Positions 42,304 through 50,186 of a stretch of DNA of 64,000 bases are shown in pieces. The DNA comes from Georgenia sp. M64. Its GTDB lineage: Bacteria; Actinomycetota; Actinomycetes; Actinomycetales; Actinomycetaceae. The notes under the pieces were generated by a model. The model made no database searches, had not been told where the DNA came from, and worked only from the letters and a program-made list of their open reading frames with translations. A program made the position numbers and the translations under genes. How positions within the stretch are numbered: position 1 is the stretch's first letter; every line of letters starts with the position of its first letter. The stretch covers positions 310,001-374,000 of the forward strand of contig NZ_CP145809.1 in the NCBI RefSeq assembly GCF_038049925.1. Reading direction: 5' to 3'.

Positions 42304-43605
42304 ATGCGACGCAAGTCCTTCACGGCGATGGTAGCCACCACGGCGGCCCTCGGGATCGTGCTCACCGCGTGCGGACGGGCCGGTGAGTCCGACGGCGGTG
42401 GCGGCGGTGGCGGCGACGGCGAGACCACCGAGCTGACCATGTGGACGCACTCCGCCGGGAACCCGGCCGAGCTGGAGGTCTACGAGAAGATCGTCGCCGA
42501 CTTCAACGACTCCCAGGACGAGTACGAGGTCGTCATGGAGTCCTTCCCGCAGGGCGCCTACAACGACGCGATCGTCGCCGCCGCGGCGTCGGGCGACCTG
42601 CCGTGCCTGCTCGACATGGACGGCCCGATCGTCCCGAACTGGGCGTGGGCGGGCTACATCCAGCCGCTCGGGCTCGACCCGGCGGTGACCGACGCCCTCC
42701 TGCCGACGGCGGTCGGGCGCTACCAGGACGAGATCTACTCCGCGGGCTACTGGGACGCGGCGCTCGCCGTCTTCGCCCGGCAGTCGGTGCTCGACGAGAA
42801 CGGGATCCGCGTCCCGACCTTCGAGGAGCCCTGGACCCAGGAGGAGTTCGACGAGGCGCTGACCACGCTCCAGGGCGCGGGCTACGAGACGCCGCTGGAC
42901 ATCGGTGCCGAGGACACCGGCGAGTGGTGGTCCTACGCGTACTCGCCCATGCTCCAGAGCGCCGGTGGCGACCTCATCGACCGCGACACCATGCTCACCG
43001 CCGACGGGGCGCTCAACGGACCGGAGGCCGTGGAGTTCTTCACCTGGTTCCAGGGTCTGTTCGACCAGGGCCTCGCCTCGGACTCGGGCGAGATCGGCAA
43101 CGAGGAGTTCAACAACGACGAGGTCGCGCTCAGCTACACGGGTGTCTGGAACGCGATGGACTCCCTGGACGCCGTCGGCGACGACCTGCTCATCCTGCCG
43201 CCGCCGGACCTGGGCAACGGCCCGGTCATCGGCGGTGCCTCCTGGCAGTGGGGGATCTCGGCCGAGTGTGACGCCGCCGACGGCGCCCGCGAGTACCTCG
43301 AGTTCAGCTTCAAGCCCGAGTACATCGCCGAGTTCGCCGACAAGCAGGTGGTCATCCCGGCGATGGCCGAGGCCGAGGAGCTGTCGGAGAACTTCGGTGA
43401 GGGCGACCCGCTCCAGCCCTTCGTCGAGCTCTCGCAGCGGTACGCGCTCGAGCGCCCCCCGACACCTGCGTACCCGGTGATCTCCAGCGTCTTCGAGCGC
43501 GCCGCGAAGGACATCATGAACGGCGCCGACGTCCAGTCCACGCTCGACCAGGCGGTCCAGGAGATCGACGCCAACATCGAGTCCAACGACGGGTACGGCT
43601 TCTGA
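42304..43605 (+). CDS. sugar ABC transporter substrate-binding lipoprotein
   Basis: 433 residues with lipobox LTAC (Cys23) and a poly-Gly/Asp linker. The mature family 1 binding protein (ELTMWTHSAGNPAELEVYEKIVADFNDSQDEYEVVMESFPQG) resembles oligosaccharide binders such as those for fructo- or malto-oligosaccharides. Context (a GH32/GH68-like enzyme downstream) favours a fructose-containing sugar. AGGAA precedes the ATG at 42304. Confidence 0.92.
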   Translation: MRRKSFTAMVATTAALGIVLTACGRAGESDGGGGGGGDGETTELTMWTHSAGNPAELEVYEKIVADFNDSQDEYEVVMESFPQGAYNDAIVAAAASGDLPCLLDMDGPIVPNWAWAGYIQPLGLDPAVTDALLPTAVGRYQDEIYSAGYWDAALAVFARQSVLDENGIRVPTFEEPWTQEEFDEALTTLQGAGYETPLDIGAEDTGEWWSYAYSPMLQSAGGDLIDRDTMLTADGALNGPEAVEFFTWFQGLFDQGLASDSGEIGNEEFNNDEVALSYTGVWNAMDSLDAVGDDLLILPPPDLGNGPVIGGASWQWGISAECDAADGAREYLEFSFKPEYIAEFADKQVVIPAMAEAEELSENFGEGDPLQPFVELSQRYALERPPTPAYPVISSVFERAAKDIMNGADVQSTLDQAVQEIDANIESNDGYGF

Positions 43606-43701
43606 GCCGACCGTCCTGAACGGCGGCCGGGGCGGCGCAGCCCGCTGCGACGACGCACCCAGGGTGCGCCGCCCCCACGCCCGCCGGAACGGATGTGCAC
43701 C

Positions 43702-44652
43702 ATGACCGTCCCCACCCAGCAGGTCTCACCGCACGCCGAGCCCCGCACGTCGAGGAAGGTGCGCCGCAACGCGCGTGCCTCGCGCGAGGGCAGCCGCTCC
43801 GCCTACGCGATGGTGGCACCGGCCACCATCCTCCTCGTCCTCTTCCTCATCGTCCCGGTCCTCCTCGCGTTCGGCCTGTCCTTCACCAACGCCCGGCTCA
43901 TCTCGCCGAACCCGCCGCGGTTCGTCGGTCTGGACAACTTCGTCCGCGCCTTCACCAACGACCCGACCTTCATGAGGTCCCTCCTCAACACGTTCCTCTT
44001 CGCCGCCGTCGTCGTGCCGGTCCAGGCCGGCCTGGGCCTGGTGATGGCGATCCTCGTGAACCAGAAGCTGCGCGGCGTCACGTGGTTCCGCGTCATCTTC
44101 TTCGTCCCTGTCGTCACCTCGATCGTGGTCATCTCGATCCTCTGGGAGTTCATGTACCAGGAGAACGGCCTCGTGAACTCGATGATCGACACCCTCACCT
44201 TCGGCGCCTTCCAGGGCACCGACTGGCTGGGCAACACCGACACCGCGCTCGGCGCGATCATCGTGCTCTCGATCTGGCAGGCCGTGGGCTTCCACATGAT
44301 CATCTGGCTCTCCGGACTCCAGACGATCCCCGGCGAGCTCTACGAGGCGGCCCGGATGGACGGCGCCAACGCCTGGCAGCAGTTCACGTCGGTGACGTGG
44401 CCGGGCCTGCGCTCGACGATGGTCTTCATCCTCGTCACCATCACCATCGCCGCGCTCGGGCTGTTCGTCCAGATCGACGTCATGACCCAGGGCGGCCCCC
44501 GCGACGCCACGACGACCCTGGTCTACCACGCCGTGCAGCAGGGCTACCGCCGGCAGGAGACCGGCTACGGCGCCGCGATCTCGCTCATCTTCTTCGTCAT
44601 CGTGCTGATCATCGCGCTGGTGCAGCGGTACCTCACCCGAGAGAAGGACTGA
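43702..44652 (+). CDS. sugar ABC transporter permease (MalF type)
   Basis: 316 residues and six membrane segments. The EAA loop is YEAARMDGANAWQQFTSVTWPGLRS. The Arg-rich N-terminus (RTSRKVRRNARASREGSR) is cytoplasmic. ATG at 43702 is preferred to ATG 43693, because the only Shine-Dalgarno-like stretch (GGAACGG) is too close to the latter. It lies 96 bp after the binding-protein gene, and the second permease follows by 2 bp. Confidence 0.92.
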   Translation: MTVPTQQVSPHAEPRTSRKVRRNARASREGSRSAYAMVAPATILLVLFLIVPVLLAFGLSFTNARLISPNPPRFVGLDNFVRAFTNDPTFMRSLLNTFLFAAVVVPVQAGLGLVMAILVNQKLRGVTWFRVIFFVPVVTSIVVISILWEFMYQENGLVNSMIDTLTFGAFQGTDWLGNTDTALGAIIVLSIWQAVGFHMIIWLSGLQTIPGELYEAARMDGANAWQQFTSVTWPGLRSTMVFILVTITIAALGLFVQIDVMTQGGPRDATTTLVYHAVQQGYRRQETGYGAAISLIFFVIVLIIALVQRYLTREKD

Positions 44653-44654
44653 CC

Positions 44655-45590
44655 ATGACCGCACCCGCCACCCAGACCGCGCGGCAGCGGTCCGGCGCCG
44701 CCGCCGACGCCGCGCAGCGGCGGAACCGCCGCCGCCTCGTCATCGGCTACATCCCGATGGTCCTGCTCGCGCTGTTCTTCCTCTTCCCGCTGGTGTTCAT
44801 GTTCGTCTCGAGCCTCAAGCCGGACGCGCAGATCCTCTCCGACATCGACTCCCCGCAGGCCTTCCTGCCGGTGGGGGACATCTCCACCCAGAACTACGTC
44901 GACGTCTTCGACCGGGTGCCCGTCGCCCGGTTCATCCTCAACTCGGTGCTCGTCACCACGCTCATCGTCGGCCTCGGTCTCGTGGTCAACTCCATGGCCG
45001 GCTTCGCGCTGTCCAGGCTGGAGTGGTCCGGCCGGAAGGTGCTCCTGACGGTCATCATCGCCACCCTCATCGTGCCCTTCGAGACGATCGCGATCCCGAT
45101 GGTCTACTGGGTCTCGAAGCTGCCGACCTTGGTGTTCGAGGGGGCGGTGCCGATGTACGACATCGGGTGGCTGAACTCCTACCACGTGCAGATCGTGCCG
45201 TTCATCGCGAACGCGTTCTCGATCTTCCTGTTCACCCAGTACTTCTCCACGATCCCGAAGTCGCTGGACGAGGCGGCCCGGATCGACGGTGCGGGCTGGT
45301 TCACCATCTACCGGCGGATCATCGTGCCGCTGGCCGGGCCGGCGTTCGCCACCGTCGCCATCCTCACCTTCCTGCCCGCCTGGAACCAGTACCTGTGGCC
45401 GCTCATGGTGGTCCAGCAGGAGGAGCTGAGGCCCGTCATGGTCGGCATGCAGTACTTCTTCCAGATCAACCCCGCCTGGGGCGAGATCATGGCGTACACC
45501 TCGCTCATCACCCTGCCGGTGCTGATCATGTTCCTGGCCTTCCAGCGGGCCTTCGTCAGCTCGATCGCCTCGAGCGGGGTGAAGGGATGA
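44655..45590 (+). CDS. sugar ABC transporter permease (MalG type)
   Basis: 311 residues and six membrane segments. The EAA loop is DEAARIDGAGWFTIYRRIIVPLAGP, with a conserved MalG-like end (FVSSIASSGVKG). It pairs with the MalF-type permease. As in the first ABC operon, no ATPase gene is present, consistent with a shared energising ATPase elsewhere. Its stop overlaps the glycosidase start (ATGA). Confidence 0.92.
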   Translation: MTAPATQTARQRSGAAADAAQRRNRRRLVIGYIPMVLLALFFLFPLVFMFVSSLKPDAQILSDIDSPQAFLPVGDISTQNYVDVFDRVPVARFILNSVLVTTLIVGLGLVVNSMAGFALSRLEWSGRKVLLTVIIATLIVPFETIAIPMVYWVSKLPTLVFEGAVPMYDIGWLNSYHVQIVPFIANAFSIFLFTQYFSTIPKSLDEAARIDGAGWFTIYRRIIVPLAGPAFATVAILTFLPAWNQYLWPLMVVQQEELRPVMVGMQYFFQINPAWGEIMAYTSLITLPVLIMFLAFQRAFVSSIASSGVKG

Positions 45591-46525
45591 GCCTGCGACT
45601 GCCCGACCACTGGGTGTGGGACAGCTGGCCCGCCTTCGACGGCACCCACCACCACCTGTTCTTCCTGCGGGCCTCGCGGGCGCTGCACGACCCCGACCGG
45701 CGGCACCTGCGCGCCTCCGTCGGCCATGCCCGCTCGACGGACCTGCGCACCTGGGAGCTCCTGCCGGACGCGCTCGTGGCCGCCGACACGCCCGCCTGGG
45801 ACGACCAGGCCACCTGGACCGGCTCGGTGGTCCAGGCCCCCGACGGCACCTGGCGCATGTTCTACACCGGGGTCGACCGGGAGGGCCGCGGGCTGGTGCA
45901 GCGGGTGGGGGTCGCCGTCTCCGACGACCTCATCACCTGGCACCGCCGGCCGGGGCCCATCACCGAGGCGGACCCGCGGTGGTACGAGAAGCTGGACCTC
46001 GACGCGTGGATCGACGAGGCCTGGCGCGACCCCTGGGTCCTCCCCGATCCCGACGGCGACGGCTGGCACATGCTCGTCACCGCGCGGGTCCCCGACGGCG
46101 ACCCCGACGGCCGCAGCGTCATCGGTCACGCCCGCAGCGCCGACCTCGAGACGTGGGAGGTCCAGCCGCCGCTGACGACCCCGGCGGGGTTCGGGCAGAT
46201 GGAGGTCCCGCAGGTCGCCGTCGTCGACGGCCTGCCGGTGCTGCTCTTCTGCTGCTGGCCGGACCGGATGTCCGAGGAGCGCCGCGCCTCGGCCCCCTCG
46301 GGCGGGATGTGGGTGGTGCCGGGGGAGTCGCTCCTCGGGCCGTGGGACCTCACGCGGGCGACGACGTTCGACCACCCGAGCCTCTACGCCGCGCGGCTGG
46401 TCGAGCGGACGCCGGGCGACTGGGTGCTGCTCGGCTTCCGCGACAAGGAGGACGGCGCGTTCGTCGGGGAGATCGCCGACCCGCTGCCCGTCGTCCGCGA
46501 CGGGGACACCCTGCGGCTGGCGTGA
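45587..46525 (+). CDS. glycoside hydrolase of clan GH-J (GH32/GH68-like), cytosolic
   Basis: 312 residues, no signal peptide. The nucleophile block VWDSWPAFDG is close to the VWDSWP/VWDTWP of GH68 levansucrases. WTGSVVQAPDGTWRMFYTG gives the second blade, WRDPWVLPDPDG the RDP motif, and QMEVPQVAVVDG the likely acid/base Glu. The length fits a bare five-bladed propeller without the C-terminal beta-sandwich of GH32. It probably splits a beta-fructoside imported by the coupled ABC transporter; sucrose, kestose or a sucrose analogue are candidates. Assignment to GH32, GH68 or GH43 needs profile search. Confidence 0.8.
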   Translation: MSLRLPDHWVWDSWPAFDGTHHHLFFLRASRALHDPDRRHLRASVGHARSTDLRTWELLPDALVAADTPAWDDQATWTGSVVQAPDGTWRMFYTGVDREGRGLVQRVGVAVSDDLITWHRRPGPITEADPRWYEKLDLDAWIDEAWRDPWVLPDPDGDGWHMLVTARVPDGDPDGRSVIGHARSADLETWEVQPPLTTPAGFGQMEVPQVAVVDGLPVLLFCCWPDRMSEERRASAPSGGMWVVPGESLLGPWDLTRATTFDHPSLYAARLVERTPGDWVLLGFRDKEDGAFVGEIADPLPVVRDGDTLRLA

Positions 46526-46529
46526 GCCG

Positions 46530-46564
46530 GAGCGGCCGTCGGTATCTCGTGCCGACGGCCGCTC
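46530..46564 (+). terminator. hairpin terminator of the LacI-ABC-GH operon
   Basis: A perfect 13-bp stem GAGCGGCCGTCGG/CCGACGGCCGCTC with a 9-nt loop lies 4 bp after the stop. Confidence 0.75.
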
Positions 46565-46615
46565 GGCGCGCCCGGACGCGGCAGTCCGGCGGCGACGTCG
46601 CCTGCCGCCCGTCGA

Positions 46616-47083
46616 TCAGCCGAGCTCGATCGTCATGAAGGCACTGTGCGGACTCGGGCGGTAGTCGCCGAACGGCCCGCACGGGCGGAACCCGGCCCGG
46701 GCGTAGACGCGCCGCGCCGGCTCGAACGCCTCCGTCGGGCCCGTCTCGAGGCTCACGCGGGTGTAGCCCTGCGCGCGGGCCACGTCGAGGAGGTGCGCGA
46801 CGACGGCGCTGCCCAGCCCCTGACCGCGGGCCTCCTCGGCCGTGTGGACCGACTTGAGCTCGGCGTGGTCGGGACCGAGCCGCTTCAGGGCGCCGATCGC
46901 CAGCAGCAGTCCGCCCTGCCGGGCGCCGAAGAGCTCCACGCCCGGTTCCGCGAGCCCCTCGACGTCGAGGGCGTGGACGTCCTCCGGCGGGCTCTGGCTG
47001 TGGGCGAAGGTGTGGTGCCGGTCGAGGATCTGGAGCACCTCGGGGGAGCGGGGGTCCTCCACGGTGATGATGAGGTCGGGCAC
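46616..47083 (-). CDS. GNAT-family N-acetyltransferase
   Basis: 155 residues. Motif A for acetyl-CoA is EARGQGLGSAVVAHLL, with ELKSVHTAEEA before it and YARAGFRPCGPFGDY near the end, resembling the YhfO/PhnO-like single-domain acetyltransferases. Substrate unknown. TACATT 6 nt before the GTG suggests a leaderless transcript. Confidence 0.85.
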   Translation of the reverse strand: MPDLIITVEDPRSPEVLQILDRHHTFAHSQSPPEDVHALDVEGLAEPGVELFGARQGGLLLAIGALKRLGPDHAELKSVHTAEEARGQGLGSAVVAHLLDVARAQGYTRVSLETGPTEAFEPARRVYARAGFRPCGPFGDYRPSPHSAFMTIELG

Positions 47084-47089
47084 GCAAGG

Positions 47090-47095
47090 AATGTA
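47090..47095 (-). promoter_or_regulatory. -10 element TACATT of a leaderless promoter (GNAT)
   Basis: On the minus strand TACATT, then CCTTGC, then the GTG start at 47083; no Shine-Dalgarno. Confidence 0.5.
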
Positions 47096-47145
47096 GGCGC
47101 TGCGCCGCGGTCGGGCTCCCGGGACGCCGGGATCCGGACATCGGC

Positions 47146-47188
47146 GCCACCATGACGCTCGTGCACGCGGCCACCATGACGCTCGTGC
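47146..47188. repeat. 19-bp direct repeat, two copies 24 bp apart
   Basis: GCCACCATGACGCTCGTGC occurs at 47146-47164 and 47170-47188 in the gap between the GNAT gene and tRNA-Arg. Confidence 0.85.
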
Positions 47189-47276
47189 GCGCCGGGGCCG
47201 GTGAGGAGCCTCACCCGGTCACCGTTTGGACCGTCGGGCGGGGCACGCTAAAGTCTCCTTTGGCCCGAGTGGCCAT

Positions 47277-47349
47277 GCGCCCGTAGCTCAATGGATAGAG
47301 CATCTGACTACGGATCAGAAGGTTGGGGGTTCGAGTCCCTTCGGGCGCA
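47277..47349 (+). tRNA. tRNA-Arg (anticodon ACG)
   Basis: 73 nt. The acceptor stem is GCGCCCG/CGGGCGC, the D-arm GCTCAATGGATAGAGC, and the anticodon stem TCTGA/TCAGA has loop CTACGGA, so the anticodon is ACG (wobble inosine expected, reading CGN). The T-arm contains GTTCGAGTC. CCA is not encoded. Confidence 0.96.
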
Positions 47350-47354
47350 CAGTG

Positions 47355-47386
47355 AGGCCCTGACCCGCGAGTGCGGGTCAGGGCCT
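47355..47386 (+). terminator. hairpin terminator after tRNA-Arg
   Basis: A perfect 14-bp stem AGGCCCTGACCCGC/GCGGGTCAGGGCCT with a GAGT loop lies 5 bp past the tRNA. Confidence 0.8.
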
Positions 47387-47431
47387 TCGTCGTGGTCAGG
47401 GCCTTCGTCGTGGTCAGGGCCTTCGTCGTCC
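47378..47431. repeat. 18-bp tandem repeat, three copies
   Basis: TCAGGGCCTTCGTCGTGG repeats at 47378, 47396 and 47414 (last copy ends CC). The first copy includes the 3' arm of the tRNA terminator, so the terminator arm has been multiplied. Confidence 0.85.
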
Positions 47432-47613
47432 CGCGGTGTGCCACCAGGGTGCGACCCCCACGCCGGGCCGTGAGATCCCAGGGTCCGATCAGGGCTTTCC
47501 CTCATTCCGCCGCGCCCCTGCCGGGCGGTTGACTCGACAGCGACACGAACGCGAGGGCACCCGGCACGGACCGGGAGGTCCTCACCCCGGCGAGACGACA
47601 AGAGAGTCAGGCC

Positions 47614-48546
47614 ATGATCGAGGCACGGAACCTCACCAAGCGGTACGGCGACAAGGTCGCCGTCGACCAGATCAGCTTCACCATCGAGCCCGGAACCGTC
47701 ACCGGGTTCCTCGGCCCCAACGGGGCCGGCAAGTCCACGACGATGCGGATGATCGTCGGGCTCGACCGGCCGACGGCCGGCACCGTGACGGTCAACGGCA
47801 AGCCCTACGGCCAGCACCGCTCCCCGCTGAACGAGGTCGGCGCACTTCTCGACGCCAAGGCGGTGCACACCGGGCGCTCCGCCCGCTCCCACCTGCGCAC
47901 CATGGCCGCCACCCACGGCATCTCCACGCGGCGCGTGGACGAGGTCATCGAGATGACCGGCCTGGCCGGCGTCGCCGGGAAGCGCGTGGGCGGGTTCTCC
48001 CTGGGCATGGGCCAGCGGCTCGGCATCGCCTCCGCGATGCTCGGCGACCCGCGGACCCTCATCCTGGACGAACCGGTCAACGGGCTCGACCCCGAGGGGG
48101 TCGTGTGGGTCCGGACCCTCGTGCGGCAGCTCGCCGCCGAGGGCCGCACGGTCTTCCTCTCCTCCCACCTCATGAGCGAGATGGCGCAGACCGCCGACCA
48201 GCTCCTGGTGATCGGCCGCGGCAGGATCATCACGGCCGGGCCCGTGCAGGACGTCATCGACGGCGCCACCGGCTCCGCCGTCCGCGTCCGCTCCCCGCAG
48301 GCTGCCGACCTCGCCGCCCTCGTCCAGGCCGACGGCGCCGCCGTCACGAGCCCCGAGGTCGGTGTCGTCGAGCTCCGCGGCATCAGCGCCGAGGAGGTCG
48401 GCGAGACCGCCGCTCGCCACGGCATCGTCCTCCACGAGCTCACGCCCCGGCGCGCGAGCCTGGAGGAGGCCTACATGAACCTGACCCAGGACGCGGTCGA
48501 GTACCGCTCCGAGACCGCCCCCGCCGCCATGGAGGCCGCGAGATGA
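47614..48546 (+). CDS. ABC transporter ATP-binding protein
   Basis: 310 residues. Walker A is GPNGAGKST (about 34-42), the signature FSLGMGQRLGIA, Walker B TLILDEP and the switch His in SSHLMSEM. A C-terminal 80-residue accessory domain follows. It belongs to the CcmA/BcrA/DrrA-like group that energises two-component exporters of antibiotics or lipids. Promoter sequences lie in the 180-bp gap after the tRNA repeat. It is coupled to the permease gene by ATGA. Confidence 0.92.
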   Translation: MIEARNLTKRYGDKVAVDQISFTIEPGTVTGFLGPNGAGKSTTMRMIVGLDRPTAGTVTVNGKPYGQHRSPLNEVGALLDAKAVHTGRSARSHLRTMAATHGISTRRVDEVIEMTGLAGVAGKRVGGFSLGMGQRLGIASAMLGDPRTLILDEPVNGLDPEGVVWVRTLVRQLAAEGRTVFLSSHLMSEMAQTADQLLVIGRGRIITAGPVQDVIDGATGSAVRVRSPQAADLAALVQADGAAVTSPEVGVVELRGISAEEVGETAARHGIVLHELTPRRASLEEAYMNLTQDAVEYRSETAPAAMEAAR

Positions 48547-49412
48547 CCACCACCGTCACCCAGCCCACCACCGGAACCGACCTCCTGAGCGCAGGCGCCC
48601 GGCCACGTCCCACCAGCGACGTGCACGCCGAGCTCAGCTTCGCCGGCGTCGTGCGCGGGGAGTGGATCAAGCTCCTCTCCCTGCGCTCGACCTGGTGGAC
48701 GCTCGCCATCACCGTCGCCCTCATGGCGCTCATCGCGCTCGCCGCCTCGGCGTCCCTGGCCGACATGGTCGGTGACGGGCCCGTCGACGCCCCGCTCCCG
48801 CACGGCGCCGAGTTCGTCACCACCGGGTCCCAGCTCGGGATCGTCACGGTCGCCGTGCTCGGCGCCCTGCTCATGACCGGTGAGTACTCCACCGGCATGG
48901 TCCGGTCGACCCTGGCGGCGGTGCCCACCCGGCTTCCGGTGCTCGCCGCCAAGGCCATCGTGCTGACCGTCGTCACGGTCGCGGTCACGATCGTCAGCAT
49001 CGCCGCGTCCTACCTCCTCGCCCGGCCGTTCCTCGACGACCACGGCCTCGTCCCCGCCCTCGACGACGCCCAGACCTGGCAGGTCTTCGGCGGGACGGTC
49101 TACTTCTTCGTCGTGACGGCGCTCGTGGCCCTCGGCATCGCCACGGCGGTGCGGCACACCGCCGGCTCGATCACCGCGGTCCTCGGGCTGCTCCTGCTCC
49201 TCCCGGGCGTGCTGCAGTTCATCAGCATCGACTGGGTCCAGGACGTCACCAGCATGCTGCCGCTGCCCGCCTCCTTCGCCTTCCTCGGCGTCAGCGGCGC
49301 CATGGGCGGCAACGAGCTGCTCACGCCCTGGGAGGGGGTCGGTGTCGTCGCCGCCTACGCGGTCGTGACCCTGGCCGCCGGGGCCGTGCTGCTCCGTCGC
49401 CGGGACGCCTGA
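48543..49412 (+). CDS. ABC-2 type permease
   Basis: 289 residues. A cytoplasmic N-terminus (VVRGEWIKLLSLRSTWWTL) leads into six membrane segments with the conserved GALLMTGEYSTGMVRSTLAAVPTR loop of the ABC-2 family. It forms an exporter with the ATPase encoded just upstream (ATGA overlap). The resemblance is to BcrB/DrrB-like half-transporters; substrate unknown. Confidence 0.9.
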   Translation: MTTTVTQPTTGTDLLSAGARPRPTSDVHAELSFAGVVRGEWIKLLSLRSTWWTLAITVALMALIALAASASLADMVGDGPVDAPLPHGAEFVTTGSQLGIVTVAVLGALLMTGEYSTGMVRSTLAAVPTRLPVLAAKAIVLTVVTVAVTIVSIAASYLLARPFLDDHGLVPALDDAQTWQVFGGTVYFFVVTALVALGIATAVRHTAGSITAVLGLLLLLPGVLQFISIDWVQDVTSMLPLPASFAFLGVSGAMGGNELLTPWEGVGVVAAYAVVTLAAGAVLLRRRDA

Positions 49413-49444
49413 ACCCGGACCCGGAGACGGTCTCCGGTTCGCCG

Positions 49445-49479
49445 CGCAGGGTGGGAGGTCGACGACCTCCCACCCTGCG
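49445..49479 (+). terminator. hairpin terminator after the ABC exporter genes
   Basis: A 16-bp perfect stem (CGCAGGGTGGGAGGTC / GACCTCCCACCCTGCG) with a 3-nt loop lies about 30 bp past the permease stop. Confidence 0.8.
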
Positions 49480-49538
49480 TCGTCTCGGGCCCGCGGTCGG
49501 TGCCGCTGGCCGGGGCGGGCATCGGGTGGTGAGGTGTG

Positions 49539-50156
49539 ATGGTGCGCGAGGAAGCTGCTCAGGACGACCGCGAGCCGGCGCCGGTGCTCACCGGCGTTCG
49601 TGACGCGCGCGTCGTCGCCCTCGTCGAGGGTGTCAGCGACCAGGTGGCCGTCGAGCGCCTCGCCCTCCGGCGCGGCCGGGACCTGGCCGGCGAGGGCGTG
49701 CTGGTGCTTCCGATGGGTGGGGCGACCAACGTGGGCCACCACCTCAGGGCCCTGGGCCGATGGGGGGTGCCGGCGTCCGGGTTGCTCGACATCGGGGAGG
49801 AGCGCTTCGTCCGGCGCGGGCTCGCCTCGGCGGGGCTCGGCGTGCCGGTCACCAGGTCGGACCTGGCGCGCGCCGGCTTCTTCTTCTGCGTGGCCGATCT
49901 CGAGGACGAGCTCATCCGGGCGCTCGGCGCCGCCGCCACGGAGGAGGTGCTGGCGGCGAACGGCGATCTCGCGCTCTTCCGGCGGTTCCAGCGCCAGCCG
50001 GCCCAGCGCGTCCGTCCGGTCGTGAACCAGCTGCACCGGTTCCTCGGCACCACCACCGGACGCAAGGCCCGGTATGCCGGGCTGCTCGTCGAGCACCTGG
50101 ACCTCAACCGCGTGCCCGACCCGCTCGACGCCCTGCTCCGCCACGTGACCGCGTAG
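49539..50156 (+). CDS. TOPRIM-domain protein of the OLD type, no ATPase domain
   Basis: 205 residues. The conserved acidic blocks of OLD-family TOPRIM domains are visible: VALVEGVSDQVAVERLALRRG (Glu), PMGGATNVGHHL, LLDIGEERFVRRGL (Asp) and VADLEDELIRALG. The SMC-like ATPase half of OLD nucleases is absent. Single-domain versions are common in actinobacteria and are presumed to be nucleases or nucleotidyl-transfer/hydrolase enzymes. Start is ATG 49539 (or GTG 49536) with GAGG upstream. No helicase (GajB-like) partner is next to it. Confidence 0.85.
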   Translation: MVREEAAQDDREPAPVLTGVRDARVVALVEGVSDQVAVERLALRRGRDLAGEGVLVLPMGGATNVGHHLRALGRWGVPASGLLDIGEERFVRRGLASAGLGVPVTRSDLARAGFFFCVADLEDELIRALGAAATEEVLAANGDLALFRRFQRQPAQRVRPVVNQLHRFLGTTTGRKARYAGLLVEHLDLNRVPDPLDALLRHVTA

Positions 50157-50186
50157 GACGCAAGGGGTGCGCCGCCCGGTCGCCCC

